Shown piece by piece: positions 33,657 through 44,031 of a DNA stretch of 64,000 nucleotides. Position numbers and translations under genes: made by a program. The stretch is from Natrialbaceae archaeon AArc-T1-2 (lineage in GTDB: Archaea > Halobacteriota > Halobacteria > Halobacteriales > Natrialbaceae), in assembly GCF_030273315.1 (NCBI RefSeq), contig NZ_CP127174.1, positions 2,294,001 to 2,358,000 on the forward strand, given 5' to 3'. The notes under the pieces are model-generated. The model saw only the letters and a list, made by a program, of their open reading frames with translations, ran no database searches and had not been told where the DNA came from. Every line of letters starts with the position of its first letter. Position 1 is the first letter of the stretch.

Positions 33657-34478
33657 ATGGAAATGACGGACTATCCGGTCGTCAATGGACACCACCACAT
33701 TGGCAACGACAACGCTGAACAGGATCGGACCTTCGAGTGGTCCGAGAGTGTCGAGTCGGTGATCGAGGCGATGGACGAGAACGGCGTGGACGCGACCATC
33801 CTCCAGCCACTCGGCGGCGAGAACGACCGCTCCGTGACCGAGGTCCACGACCAGATCTACGAGGCCTCCCAGGAGTACGAGGGGCGCATCTTCGGTACCG
33901 CCGCAGTCAACCCCCACCTCGGCACCGACTTCGTCCACGACGAGATCACGCGCTGTGTGCAGGAACTGGACTTCAAGTTCGTGAAACTGCACACGCTCGC
34001 GTGGGGCGTCGACCCGACCTCGGACATCGCCTACGACGTCTTCGACGCCTGCGAAGAGAACGACGTTCCCGTGATGGTCCACACCGGCCCCCACGGGATG
34101 CCGTTCTCGGTCCCCGGGATGTACATGCCCGTCGCCGAGGACTACCCCGACCTGCCGATCATCTTCGCGCACATGGGCGGCGCTTACACGCTCACCCAAG
34201 AGGCGATCTTCATGGCCGAACGCTACGACAACATCTACCTCGACACCACGCTCGTGCTCAACATGTACCTCAAGCGCGCGATGGAAGCCGTCGGTGCTGA
34301 TCGGCTCCTGATGGCGGCCGAACACTCCTCGAACATCCCCGTCGCGCTCACGAAAGTCGACTGCATCGGCGCGAGCGAGGAACAGAAAGCGAAGATCCTC
34401 GGCGGCAACGCCATCGACCTCTACGACCTCGACGTCGAGAAACAGTCCTTCGAGGAACAGGTTCCCGCCGACGACTGA
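33657..34478 (+). CDS. Amidohydrolase family protein
   Basis: The protein has 273 residues from MEMTDYPVVNGHHHIGNDNA; a start two codons later is equally possible. HHH near residue 11, VKLHTLAWGVDPTSDIAYDV, VPVMVHTGPHGMPFSVPGMY, LPIIFAHMGGAYTLTQEAIF and the late LLMAAEHSSNIPVALTKVD give the histidine/aspartate set of the ACMSD/amidohydrolase-2 fold. A TTATACCC box lies near 33600, about 55 bases ahead. Its stop codon's last A is also the first base of a palindromic repeat. It may act with the preceding hydrolase-like protein in a catabolic route; this is inference. Confidence 0.82.
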   Translation: MEMTDYPVVNGHHHIGNDNAEQDRTFEWSESVESVIEAMDENGVDATILQPLGGENDRSVTEVHDQIYEASQEYEGRIFGTAAVNPHLGTDFVHDEITRCVQELDFKFVKLHTLAWGVDPTSDIAYDVFDACEENDVPVMVHTGPHGMPFSVPGMYMPVAEDYPDLPIIFAHMGGAYTLTQEAIFMAERYDNIYLDTTLVLNMYLKRAMEAVGADRLLMAAEHSSNIPVALTKVDCIGASEEQKAKILGGNAIDLYDLDVEKQSFEEQVPADD

Positions 34479-34559
34479 TACTGACTGCTGTACGTCATTT
34501 CCGGCGCGACCGCGACCCGTCCGGCGGTCGCACCGGGACATCGGTACCGCATTCCGTAT
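34478..34559 (+). repeat. Palindromic 3'-end repeat, copy A
   Basis: This is an 82-base element starting ATACTGACTGCTGTACGTCA and ending ATTCCGTAT. Its core stem is GCGACCGC/GCGGTCGC around a short loop. It begins on the last base of the upstream stop codon. Compared with copies B and C, the stem bases change in pairs (A-T to G-C), so base-pairing is preserved. Confidence 0.75.
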
Positions 34560-34651
34560 GAGCGCCCGACCCTCGTTTTCCGGCCGTGAACGGCCACAGC
34601 AACACCGCTTTGAGCCCCCTCGAGTGTCTCGCGACGGTCGCCTATACACGT

Positions 34652-36137
34652 TCAGTACTTCCGGTCTTCGGGGGCCAGGTCGAGGTCGTCGTAAAACTCC
34701 TCGTCGATGCGGTCGCGGTCGGCGAGCCACCGGTCGAACGTCGAGGGGTCTTCCGGATAGGCCTCGTACTGCCGGTCGTACGCGGCGACGTAGTCCCGCG
34801 TTTTCCTGACGGCGCGGATGGCGTCGTACAGCTCCCCGACGCTCACGCCGAGCGTCTCGAACGTGTCCGTACGATACGCCGCGACGAAATTCGTGAGGAC
34901 GCCGGTGCCCACGAGAATCTTGCTCGTGAGGCTGTCCACCTCCGTCGAGGTGCCGACGATCTCCCGGAGTTCCTGTTCGGGAAGCAACGCGGCGAGCGCC
35001 CGGAGCAGGTTCACCTCGAGAGAACTCGCGGCGACGTTGTAGGCGTCCCACGAGGCGAGTTTCGCGGCCTCGCCGTGCTCGCGGTAGAGCCAGCGGTTGT
35101 GCTCCCAGAGTCCCGCCTCGGAGACGTCGCCGTCTGCGACAGCCTCGGCGGCGGCGCGTCCGGCGGAGTAGCCGGAGTAGGCCGCCCCGCGGATACCTTT
35201 GCCCGTGATCGGATGTGTCGTCCCCGCCGCGCCGCCGGCGGCCAGGTAGCCGGGTGCGACCATCGAATCCAGGGGGCGACGGAGCGCGATTGCCGACCCG
35301 AGCTTGTTCTTTTTGCCGAACCTCTCTGTGACGGTCGCGCCCTGGTACTCCGGTCGGTTCTCGATGTCCCGACGCACGCGGTCGGCGAGCGGGATCGGCT
35401 CCTTGTTCATCTGAAAGCCCAGGCCGACGTTGATCACCGTCGGCGTTCGCGGGAAGTACCAGATGTAGCCCATCTCCTCGAGGGGTTTCCCGACGATGGC
35501 GTTGTGGTACTCGACCGGCTCCTCGGTCTCGATAATCTCGCGGTAGGCCGACCCGAAGTGGGTGTAGTGGGGCACCTCGAACGTCGGCTCGCCGGGCGTC
35601 TCGAGGTCCTCGAAGTCGACCATCTCCTGCAGGATCGACTGTGCGCCCGCGGCGTCGATCACCACGTCACACTCGTAGCTAACCGGCTCGCCGTCTCGAA
35701 CCGCGTCGACGCCGGTGACGCGACCGTCCTGGCGTACCTCGGTGACCACCGTGTCGAAGTGCTGGTCCACGCCGCAGTCGGCGGCCTGCTCGAGCAGGCG
35801 CTGGCCGAACTCGTAGCGGTCGACGACGTTGCTGCCCGTCTCGTAGGGCAGTACTTTCCGCACGCCGACGTCCTCGTCCCAGAACTCGATCTGATCGATG
35901 TTGTTGTCGACGAGGACGGACTCGTCGCGTGCGACCGCGTCCATGTCGATCGGTCCCGGGTAGTTGTTCGGATCTCGCGGGCTCTTGATCGCGTCGCCAC
36001 AGGCGATGAACCCGCCCTGTTCGCGTGGTTTGCGCTCCAGTTGGACCACGTCGAGCCCGTCGGCCGCTGCCGTCGCCGCCGCAAAGCAGCCCGCTACCCC
36101 GCCCCCGACGACGACGACATCCTGGTTGTCCGCCATT
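34652..36137 (-). CDS. Geranylgeranyl reductase family (digeranylgeranylglycerophospholipid reductase)
   Basis: The protein has 494 residues. MADNQDVVVVGGGVAGCFAA is the FAD Rossmann loop, and PREQGGFIACGDAIKSPRDP carries the cysteine near 47 typical of the family. GYIWYFPRTPTVINVGLGF then PGYLAAGGAAGTTHPITGKG is the family's substrate/FAD region. The enzyme saturates the isoprenoid chains of archaeal membrane lipids. Haloarchaea often have several paralogs, so this one could act on another isoprenoid such as menaquinone or a carotenoid. The start at 36137 is chosen because the glycine loop begins there. It diverges from the HTH_10 regulator at 36249, with 111 bases between. Confidence 0.85.
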
Positions 36138-36248
36138 GGGTACTGTTCCTGCGTTCGGAGATGGGGAACGTAACTCTTGCTTTCGTGGTACAGCGAGCGG
36201 GGCGGCAACTGCAGGCTACTTGTACCCGTGTGAAAGAGTTACGATCAT

Positions 36249-36947
36249 ATGCTCACCGCGGAACTGTGCGTTCGCTACGAGGGGGACTGGACGGCCGAAC
36301 TCGTGAAATACGACGTGTTCGGTGAGTTTCTCGCGTCGACGTTTCGCAACCGGGAGTACATCGGGATCATGGCGCTCGAGACCCGGGACCTCGAGGCGAC
36401 GCTCGAGATCATCCGCGAGCACCACATGGTCGAGTCCGTCGAGGTCGTCGAACGGTACTCGCCAAACGCCAGCGGGAAGATGGCAGCGACGCTTTTCATC
36501 GAGGGCCGTCTCAGCGAATTCACTCCCTTGCAGACGCTGCTGTACGAGGGATATCTCCCGATCGGGCCAACGGCGCTCGAGGACGGACGGGAGTGTTTCG
36601 ACCTCCTGCTTGCAGACCGCGAAGAGCTCTCACAGGCGGTCGAGTTGCTCGAGGAGTTCGGGCCGGTCTCGATCGAACGCATCTCGCGGGACTTCAGCCG
36701 ACAGGTGATGCCGAGTGCGGCGGGCTGGCAGGAGCTGCTCGCTTCCGTTCCGTCGCGCCAGCGGGAGGTGTTGAACACCGCGTACGAACGTGGCTACTAC
36801 GAAATTCCACGGGAGACGACCCTCGAAGAGATCGCAGACGACGTTGGCATCACCAAGACGACGGCCTCGAATCACCTCCGGAAGGCCGAGCGACGGGTCA
36901 TCGAATTTCTCGTCACGTACCTCAACCTCGCGGCTGCGGGGGAGTGA
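36249..36947 (+). CDS. HTH_10 (Bat-type) transcription regulator
   Basis: The protein has 232 residues. The C-terminus has the haloarchaeal HTH_10 signature: LLASVPSRQREVLNTAYERG then YYEIPRETTLEEIADDVGIT then KTTASNHLRKAERRVIEFL (about 160-225). The N-terminal 150 residues form a sensor-like region with ACT-like patterns (LETRDLEATLEIIREHHMVE; LLADREELSQAVELLEEFGP). Such proteins activate or repress redox, light or lipid genes. Divergence from the geranylgeranyl reductase gene, and a USP gene 57 bases downstream, make both plausible targets. Length is normal and the domain intact. Confidence 0.85.
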   Translation: MLTAELCVRYEGDWTAELVKYDVFGEFLASTFRNREYIGIMALETRDLEATLEIIREHHMVESVEVVERYSPNASGKMAATLFIEGRLSEFTPLQTLLYEGYLPIGPTALEDGRECFDLLLADREELSQAVELLEEFGPVSIERISRDFSRQVMPSAAGWQELLASVPSRQREVLNTAYERGYYEIPRETTLEEIADDVGITKTTASNHLRKAERRVIEFLVTYLNLAAAGE

Positions 36948-37004
36948 AAAACACGCCACATGTACTCCCGTACAGCTACCACGGAGCAATCCCGATACTC
37001 GAGT

Positions 37005-37457
37005 ATGGATACGTTTCTCGTTCCGGTGACGAGCCATCCCGGCTGGGCGCGTGACGTCGCGACCGCCGCGACGGAGATCGAATCGCCCGAAGACGCGGAA
37101 GGGATCGTCGCCCACGTCTTCGAGGACGGCGAGGTCGAGTCGACGCGGTCGAATCTGGAGTTACCAGCCGACGAGACGGCCACGCTCGACGAACTCGCTG
37201 CCCGAAAGTCGGGCGTCTCCACGACGGTCGCCGAACTCGAGGATGCAGGTATCGACGCTCGCGTCCGCGGCGTTCGGGCCGGTGACGAACCGGGCGATGC
37301 GATCGTTTCGGCCGCGGAGCGAGCGGGCGTAGACCGGATCTACCTCTACAGTCGAAAGCGCAGCCCGGCAGGGAAAGCGGTGTTCGGGAGTACGGTACAG
37401 CGCGTGCTCCTCTCGGCGTCGTGTCCCGTCGTCGTGCTCCCGTACGGGGCACGCTGA
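37005..37457 (+). CDS. Universal stress protein (UspA family)
   Basis: The protein has 150 residues from ATG 37005 (MDTFLVPVTSHPGWARDVAT). The first strand VPVTSHP and the C-terminal GVDRIYLYSRKRSPAGKAVF then GSTVQRVLLSASCPVVVLPY match UspA, whose G-x9-G(S/T) segment binds ATP; the residues here are K-x-A-V-F-G-S-T. The cytoplasmic role is probably stress sensing through nucleotide binding. The longer frame from 36960 adds only an unlikely lead. It follows the HTH_10 gene on the same strand. Confidence 0.85.
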   Translation: MDTFLVPVTSHPGWARDVATAATEIESPEDAEGIVAHVFEDGEVESTRSNLELPADETATLDELAARKSGVSTTVAELEDAGIDARVRGVRAGDEPGDAIVSAAERAGVDRIYLYSRKRSPAGKAVFGSTVQRVLLSASCPVVVLPYGAR

Positions 37458-37575
37458 CGTATATACTCCGGGACTCGTTGGTGTCATCGCTTACAGACGT
37501 CCCGCTCGAGGTCGTCGGTACGATGGAGCGACGCACGTCCCGACCCGACGGGAACGCCGTGGCCGGGAGCGCAAT

Positions 37576-37582
37576 AGGAGGA
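37576..37582 (+). promoter_or_regulatory. Strong Shine-Dalgarno-like site before the iron alcohol dehydrogenase
   Basis: AGGAGGA ends 11 bases before the ATG at 37594 and is complementary to the 16S 3' end. Such a clear site is rare in this window, where most starts look leaderless. A TATA-like GTATATAC at about 37460-37468 is far enough upstream to give a true leader. Confidence 0.6.
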
Positions 37583-37593
37583 CACGCCTAACC

Positions 37594-38727
37594 ATGCAGG
37601 AGTTCGTCCCGCCGCCACGGACGTACGCGGGTCCGGGATCCCGGTCGGCGCTCTCACGCGTCGTCGACGACGGGAACGTCCACGTCGTCACCGACGAGGG
37701 CGTCGTCGACGCCGGCGTTCTCGAGGCCGTACTCGATCACCTCCCCGCCGAGCCGACGGTCCACGCTACGGTGTCGGAAAACCCCGACCGGGAGACCGTC
37801 GCGGCACTCGCCGCTCGAGTCGGGGACGCAGACCTCGTCGTCGGCGTCGGGGGCGGAAGCCCGATGGACGCCACGAAAGCCGCGTGTACGCTGCCTGCCT
37901 TCCACGCCGACGTCGCGAGCGACCTCGCGATCACCGCGGAAACGCCACTCGCACATCCCGACCGTGCGGTGCCGTTCGTCCTCGTACCGACGACGGCTGG
38001 TACGGGGACGGAGACCGGCTACTGGGCGGTTATCTCCGATCACGACCGAAGCGAGAAAGTCAGCGTCGGTCACCCGGCGATGCTCGCCGAGGCCGCCGTC
38101 CTCGACCCCGAACTCACGACGTCGTTGCCACCGACTCTGACGGCCGGGACGGGATTCGACGTAATCACACACGCGGTCGAGTCGCTCGTCGCCGACGGGG
38201 CGACGGCGTTGACGATCCCGTACAGCCGTCAGGCGTACGCCCTCGCCGCGTCGTCGCTTCGAACGGCGACGACAGACGGCGAGAACCTCGAGACACGGGA
38301 ACGGCTGCTCGAGGCCAGCTATCTCGCCGGCGTGGCGATGAACAACGCGGGCCTCGGAGCCGTCCACGCGATCAGCCACGCGATCAGCGGTCGGTACGAC
38401 CTTCCACACGGACACACGAACGCCCGCCTGCTTCCCGCCGTCGTCCGTCACAACGGCGAGCGCTCGCCGCAGGCACGCGAGCGATACGCCACCCTCGTCG
38501 AGACGACAGAGCCCGCTCACGAGGCCGTCGCCGCTCGACTGACGCGGCTGCGACGCGACGTCGGACTGGACGAGGACCCGCCCGGAACGCCCGACGCCTG
38601 GGCGCTCGAGGCGGTCGCCGACTCGGCCATCGAGAATGTCAACATGGACACGAATCCGGCGTCGTATACCGAATCCGACGTCGTCGACAGCTGTCGACGT
38701 GCGTTCGACACAGGTCGGCATAACTGA
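37594..38727 (+). CDS. Iron-containing alcohol dehydrogenase
   Basis: The protein has 377 residues. LVVGVGGGSPMDATKAACTL (near 80-100) is the NAD(P)-binding stretch, VLVPTTAGTGTETGYWAVIS follows, and metal ligands sit in GTGFDVITHAVESLVAD and HAISHAISGRYDLPHGHTNA (the HxxxH and HGH pattern). The enzyme interconverts an alcohol and an aldehyde or ketone in the cytoplasm. All expected metal residues are present and the length is normal. A strong Shine-Dalgarno site precedes it, so it has a leader, and it is probably its own transcription unit. Substrate is unknown; the aldehyde dehydrogenase at 26266 is too far away to link safely. Confidence 0.88.
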   Translation: MQEFVPPPRTYAGPGSRSALSRVVDDGNVHVVTDEGVVDAGVLEAVLDHLPAEPTVHATVSENPDRETVAALAARVGDADLVVGVGGGSPMDATKAACTLPAFHADVASDLAITAETPLAHPDRAVPFVLVPTTAGTGTETGYWAVISDHDRSEKVSVGHPAMLAEAAVLDPELTTSLPPTLTAGTGFDVITHAVESLVADGATALTIPYSRQAYALAASSLRTATTDGENLETRERLLEASYLAGVAMNNAGLGAVHAISHAISGRYDLPHGHTNARLLPAVVRHNGERSPQARERYATLVETTEPAHEAVAARLTRLRRDVGLDEDPPGTPDAWALEAVADSAIENVNMDTNPASYTESDVVDSCRRAFDTGRHN

Positions 38728-38840
38728 CAGTTCGCTTCGCCAATCGGAAGATTCGAAAAACCTACAGCTTAAACCGTTATAAACCCTGCTACTAGTTGGA
38801 GCTAGTCGTTAATGTCGCACTCTCCGACCAACACTCTGTG

Positions 38841-39803
38841 ATGACGGGACACACGTCACGACGGACCTTACTGAAGACGACCGGTGCTGCCATCGGGACG
38901 GCGGGTCTCACCGGCCTCGCCGGCTGTACCGGTATGCTCGGCGGTGGTGACGTCGCCATCGGCTCGAAAGACTTCACGGAACAGCACGTCCTCGGACAGC
39001 TCGCTATCGAGGCTATCGAGGCCAACACCGATCTCGGGGTCGCCGACGAAACGGGTCTCGGCGGGACGATTCCCAACTTCGAGGCACTCGATGCGGGGGA
39101 GATCGACCTCTACTGGGAGTACACGGGGACGATGTGGCTCGCGATTCCGCCGGAGCAAGACGGTATCATCGAAGATCCCGACGAACTCTACGAGGAGGCC
39201 AGCGAGATCATGGACGAACAACACGACGTCGCCGTCCTCGAGAAGGCACCGCTTAACAACACCTACCAGATCCTCGCCACTTCGGAGTGGCACGACGAAC
39301 ACGGCGTCGAAACGTTGAGCGAGTTCGCCGAGTTCGCAGACGACGGCGACGTCGAGGACACGGATCTCGTGCTCGGCCCCGAGTTCCAGGAACGGGAGGA
39401 CGACGGCTGGCCCGGACTCATCGAGCACTACGACTTCTCCGAGGCGGCGATCGAAACGCTCGATGACAACACGGAGACCGTCAACGAAGACGTCGTCTAC
39501 GCGGCTATCGGGGAGGAAGACCAGGGCGACATCGGCATGGGCTTTGCGACCGACCCCCGGATTCCCCTGTACGACCTCCAGATACTGGAAGACGACGAGA
39601 GTTTCTTCCCCACGTACAACGCTGCACCGATGGTCCGAAACGACACGCTCGATGACCACCCCGAGATCGCCGATGCCCTCGAGGAAATTCCGCCACTGCT
39701 TGACAACGACACGATCTCGGAGCTGAACATGGAAGTCGCCGAGGAGGGTCGCAGTGCCAGTGCCGTCGCGACGGAGTTCCTCGACGAACACGATCTCATC
39801 TGA
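38841..39803 (+). CDS. Betaine/osmoprotectant ABC transporter substrate-binding lipoprotein
   Basis: The protein has 320 residues from ATG 38841. The N-terminus TSRRTLLKTTGAAIGTAG then LTGLAGCTGM is a Tat signal with a lipobox (cysteine near 32), so it is exported folded and lipid-anchored. The mature part begins VAIGSKDFTEQHVLGQLAIE followed by AIEANTDLGVADETGLGG and EIDLYWEYTGTMWLAI, the OpuAC/ProX/YehZ pattern for quaternary-amine solutes. It heads a four-gene operon with permease, ATPase and permease. A TTATAAACCC box lies near 38776-38785. In a salt-loving cell it probably feeds compatible-solute uptake. Confidence 0.9.
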   Translation: MTGHTSRRTLLKTTGAAIGTAGLTGLAGCTGMLGGGDVAIGSKDFTEQHVLGQLAIEAIEANTDLGVADETGLGGTIPNFEALDAGEIDLYWEYTGTMWLAIPPEQDGIIEDPDELYEEASEIMDEQHDVAVLEKAPLNNTYQILATSEWHDEHGVETLSEFAEFADDGDVEDTDLVLGPEFQEREDDGWPGLIEHYDFSEAAIETLDDNTETVNEDVVYAAIGEEDQGDIGMGFATDPRIPLYDLQILEDDESFFPTYNAAPMVRNDTLDDHPEIADALEEIPPLLDNDTISELNMEVAEEGRSASAVATEFLDEHDLI

Positions 39804-39805
39804 CG

Positions 39806-40545
39806 ATGACCCTCTCGATCGGCACTGCCGCGACGACGAACGCCCTGCTGGCTGACGTCTTCCGTCTGGTCGCATACGTCGACTTCGCGACGGGCCACGC
39901 CGACCAGCTGGTGTTTCGGACCCTCGAGCACGTCGAGATCATCGCCTTCGCGATCGCGCTTGCGGTCCCGATCGGCGTCGGGCTGGGCTTTCTGATCACG
40001 TTCGACGAGCGACTCGCGACGGTCGTCATCTGGCTCGCCGGCATCATGATGACGATCCCAAGCCTCGCCCTGTTCGGACTGTTGATCCCCTACTTCGGCA
40101 TCGGTGCACCGTCTGTTATCGTCGCGCTCATCCTGTACAGCCAGCTTCCGGTCATCCGGAACACCTACGTCGGGCTGAACGACGTCGATCCGGCGGCGCT
40201 CGAGGCCGGCAGGGCGATGGGGATGACGAAACTGCAGCTACTCCTGAAAGTCCAGCTGCCGTCGGCGCTGCCGGTCATCATGGCTGGCGTCAGAAACGCC
40301 GTCGTCATCCTCATCGGCATCGCGGCGATCGGCGCGTTCATCGGTGCCGGGGGACTCGGCCAGTTCCTCTTCGACGGCGTCGGGTGGAACAACCAGGAGA
40401 TGCTCGTCGTCTCGACGCTCGTCCTGGCCCTACTCGCGCTGGTCGTCGACTACGCCTTCGGCGTCAGCGAACAGCTGTTCCGACTCAACAACGGCGAACG
40501 GATCGAGCCCTCGGCCGGGACACGACTCCTCCAGCGGGTGATAGC

Positions 40546-40549
<4 letters not shown>
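39806..40549 (+). CDS. ABC transporter permease (osmoprotectant type)
   Basis: The protein has 247 residues. Five to six hydrophobic segments flank the permease EAA-like loop VDPAALEAGRAMGMTKLQLL then LKVQLPSALPVI (near 135-165), which docks on the ATPase. IAAIGAFIGAGGLGQFLFDG follows, typical of OpuAB/OpuCB permeases. It forms part of the membrane channel for a betaine-like solute. The start lies 2 bases after the stop of the binding-protein gene, and its stop overlaps the ATPase start, so the operon is tightly packed. A second, similar permease is encoded after the ATPase. Confidence 0.9.
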
Positions 40550-41546
<997 letters not shown>

Positions 41547-41550
<4 letters not shown>

Positions 41551-42215
41551 GCGAGCTCCTCGAGGGAATCCGGTTTCTCGTCGAGAACAGCGACGAGGCG
41601 ATGGTCCAGTTTTGGGAACACCTCGTGTTGGTCGCCGTCTCGGAGTTTGCTGCACTCGCAGTCGCGATCCCGGCGGCGATACTGGCCGTCCGCAACGACC
41701 GGGCCAGATCGATCGTCCTCGGTTTCGGAAACGCCGCCCAGACGATCCCGACGATTGCGATTCTCTTTCTCGCGTTCCCGTTGATCGGGCTCGGCTTCTG
41801 GCCGTCGATCGTGGGGCTGTGGGCCTACGCTATCCTGCCGATCATCGTCAACACGATCAAGGGGATCGAGAACGTCGACGAGGGGACCGTCGAGGCCGCC
41901 CGCGGGATGGGGATGACCGACTGGGAGATCCTCCGGTCGATACAGCTCCCGCTCGCACTACCGGTTATCTTCGCCGGCATACGGACGAGCATCGTCCTCG
42001 TCATCGGCACCGCCTATCTGGCCGTGTTCATCGGCGGCGGTGGCCTCGGTTACTGGGTCGTCGCCGGCATCCAGGGCTACAACGTGCCGATGATCATCGC
42101 CGGCGCGCTCCCCGGTGCCTTTCTCGCGATCGGGGCCGACCTGCTGCTTGCCAGAATCGAACGCTACATCGGCGGCGAAGGCGGCGTCGGCGACCTCACG
42201 CCGGACGCGGCCTGA
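41547..42215 (+). CDS. ABC transporter permease, second osmoprotectant permease
   Basis: The protein has 222 residues from GTG 41547 (MSELLEGIRFLVENSDEAMV). The docking loop is VDEGTVEAARGMGMTDWEIL then RSIQLPLALPVIFAGIRTS, close to the first permease at 39806. Hydrophobic segments and GTAYLAVFIGGGGLGYWVVA match the same family. Two related permeases around one ATPase is the OpuC/OsmU arrangement, forming a heterodimeric channel. The stop codon's A is the first base of palindromic repeat B, so the operon's 3' end is marked by that element. Confidence 0.9.
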
Positions 42216-42295
42216 TACGGACCGTTGTACGTCTGTACCGGCGCAACCGCGACCGTTCTGCGGTTGCACCGGTCAATCGTTACAGCAATCCGTAT
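42215..42295 (+). repeat. Palindromic 3'-end repeat, copy B
   Basis: This 81-base element begins ATACGGACCGTTGTACGTCT on the last base of the permease stop codon and ends AGCAATCCGTAT. The 35-base centre (42238-42272) is a near-perfect palindrome around loop GACCGTTCT. It is the exact reverse complement of the centre of copy C, while the flanks of B and C match in the same direction with one difference each side. Confidence 0.85.
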
Positions 42296-42425
42296 GAGCC
42301 GTCTCCCCCTCCAGAGGCACCCGTTTCGTCGGCCCGACGGGGCGATTCCTCGTTCGCTCGAGATCGTCACGCTGCCGGGCCAGACGAACGCGAGGTTTTT
42401 TCGCCCGCCACCGATAGCACCGGAC

Positions 42426-43418
42426 ATGGATCTCACCCATCGTCCCCGGCGGCTTCGCCAGGATCGCATCCGCGAGCTCGTCACCGAGACGAGTCTCGAG
42501 CCGACGGACTTCATCGCACCCGTCTTCGTCGACGCGACGGCAGACGAGCGTCTCGAGATCGAGTCGATGCCCGGCCACGAACGGGTACCACTCGAGGAAA
42601 GCGTCGCCCGCGTCGAGGAGGTGCTCGAGACGGGCGTCGAGGCCGTCATGCTCTTTGGCATCCCGGCGTCGAAAGACGCCGAGGGAACCCGGGCGTGGGC
42701 CGACGACGGCGTGATCCAGGAGGCGACCCGCCGGATCACTGCCGCAACCGACGCCTACGTGGTCACCGACGTCTGTCTCTGTGAGTACACCGACCACGGC
42801 CACTGTGGAACCCTCGAGGCGAGCCTCCGTGAGGACCCGGGCTGTGCTACTCACACCGTCGACAACGACGCGACGCTGTCGAGCCTCGAGCGAATCGCCG
42901 TTTCCCACGCCGAGGCAGGCGCGGACATGGTCGCACCCAGCGGGATGATGGACGGGATGGTCGGGACGATCCGGGGCGCGCTCGATCGCGAGGGATTCGA
43001 GAACGTGCCCGTGATGAGTTACGCGGCGAAATACGAGAGCGCGTTCTACGGCCCGTTCCGGGACGCCGCCGACGGCGCGCCCGCCTTCGGCGACCGGCGA
43101 CACTACCAGATGGATCCCGCGAACGCCCGCGAGGCGCTCCGGGAGGTCCGCCTCGACGTCGAGCAGGGTGCGGACGTGTTAATGGTCAAGCCCGCGCTGC
43201 CGTATCTCGACATCGTCGCCTCGCTCCGGCGGGAGTTCGATCACCCCATCGCCGCCTACAACGTCTCCGGTGAGTACGCCATGCTCTACGCCGCCGCCGA
43301 GAAGGGCTGGCTCGACGCAGAGGAGACAGCCCTCGAGTCGCTGCTGTCGATCAAACGCGCTGGCGCGGACCTGATTCTCACCTACTTCGCCGAGGAGGTC
43401 GCCGAGCGACTGTCCTGA
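42426..43418 (+). CDS. hemB: Delta-aminolevulinic acid dehydratase (porphobilinogen synthase)
   Basis: The protein has 330 residues from ATG 42426 (MDLTHRPRRLRQDRIRELVT). It condenses two 5-aminolevulinates to porphobilinogen in haem, sirohaem and cobalamin synthesis. Zinc cysteines sit in VVTDVCLCEYTDHGHCGTLE (near 115-135), and the active-site lysines are in VPVMSYAAKYESAFYGPFRD (near 199) and ADVLMVKPALPYLDIV (near 253). ADMVAPSGMMDGMVGTIRGA is also diagnostic. Length is normal and all key residues are present. It stands after the repeat that closes the ABC operon and before the phosphoribosyltransferase gene on the same strand. Confidence 0.93.
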   Translation: MDLTHRPRRLRQDRIRELVTETSLEPTDFIAPVFVDATADERLEIESMPGHERVPLEESVARVEEVLETGVEAVMLFGIPASKDAEGTRAWADDGVIQEATRRITAATDAYVVTDVCLCEYTDHGHCGTLEASLREDPGCATHTVDNDATLSSLERIAVSHAEAGADMVAPSGMMDGMVGTIRGALDREGFENVPVMSYAAKYESAFYGPFRDAADGAPAFGDRRHYQMDPANAREALREVRLDVEQGADVLMVKPALPYLDIVASLRREFDHPIAAYNVSGEYAMLYAAAEKGWLDAEETALESLLSIKRAGADLILTYFAEEVAERLS

Positions 43419-43470
43419 CCTGCGCCGCCGGAACACCCTTGCCGGTTCCGGTCGTGGGTCTCACACGAGC

Positions 43471-44028
43471 ATGGACGATACCCTCCGACCGCTCGCGCGC
43501 TCGCTCCGAGAGGCACCCGTCGTCGATCGGGACGGCTACGAGTACTTCGTCCACGGCGTCACCGATGGGGTCCCGCCGATCGAACCCGACGTACTCCGGG
43601 CGGTCGCCGACGGCATCCGCGAGCGGGTCGACATGGACGCGATCGACACCATCGTCGCACCGGAGGCGATGGGTATCCACCACGCGACGGCGCTGTCGCT
43701 TGCGACCGACACGCCGTTCGTCGTCGTGCGCAAACGCTCCTACGGCTTCGAGGACGAGGTTGCCGTCCACCAGGAAACGAGTTACGGCGAGAGCGAACTC
43801 CACCTCAACGGCGTCGAAGCCGGCGATCGGGTGTTGCTCGTCGATGACGTCTTCTCTTCCGGCGGAACGATCCGGGCCGTCTACGCCGCCCTCGAGGAGG
43901 CCGACGCCGAACTGGTCGACGTCGTCGTCGTCCTCCGCCGGACCGACACCGACCCGCCAGAGCTGCCGGTCACGGTGACGAGCCTGCTCGAGGTTCGCAT
44001 CGAAGAGGGCGCGGTCGTCGTCGAATGA
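43471..44028 (+). CDS. Hypoxanthine/adenine-type phosphoribosyltransferase
   Basis: The protein has 185 residues. The PRPP-binding motif is VLLVDDVFSSGGTIRAVYAA (near 120), with an upstream flexible region TPFVVVRKRSYGFEDEVAV and DTIVAPEAMGIHHATALSLA. The family (haloarchaeal HGPRTase-like/Apt) recycles purine bases to nucleotides with PRPP in the cytoplasm. Length and motif are intact. Which base it uses cannot be read from sequence. It follows hemB by 52 bases, and repeat C follows its stop codon. The convergent DUF192 gene lies on the other side of that repeat. Confidence 0.85.
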   Translation: MDDTLRPLARSLREAPVVDRDGYEYFVHGVTDGVPPIEPDVLRAVADGIRERVDMDAIDTIVAPEAMGIHHATALSLATDTPFVVVRKRSYGFEDEVAVHQETSYGESELHLNGVEAGDRVLLVDDVFSSGGTIRAVYAALEEADAELVDVVVVLRRTDTDPPELPVTVTSLLEVRIEEGAVVVE

Positions 44029-44031
44029 GTC

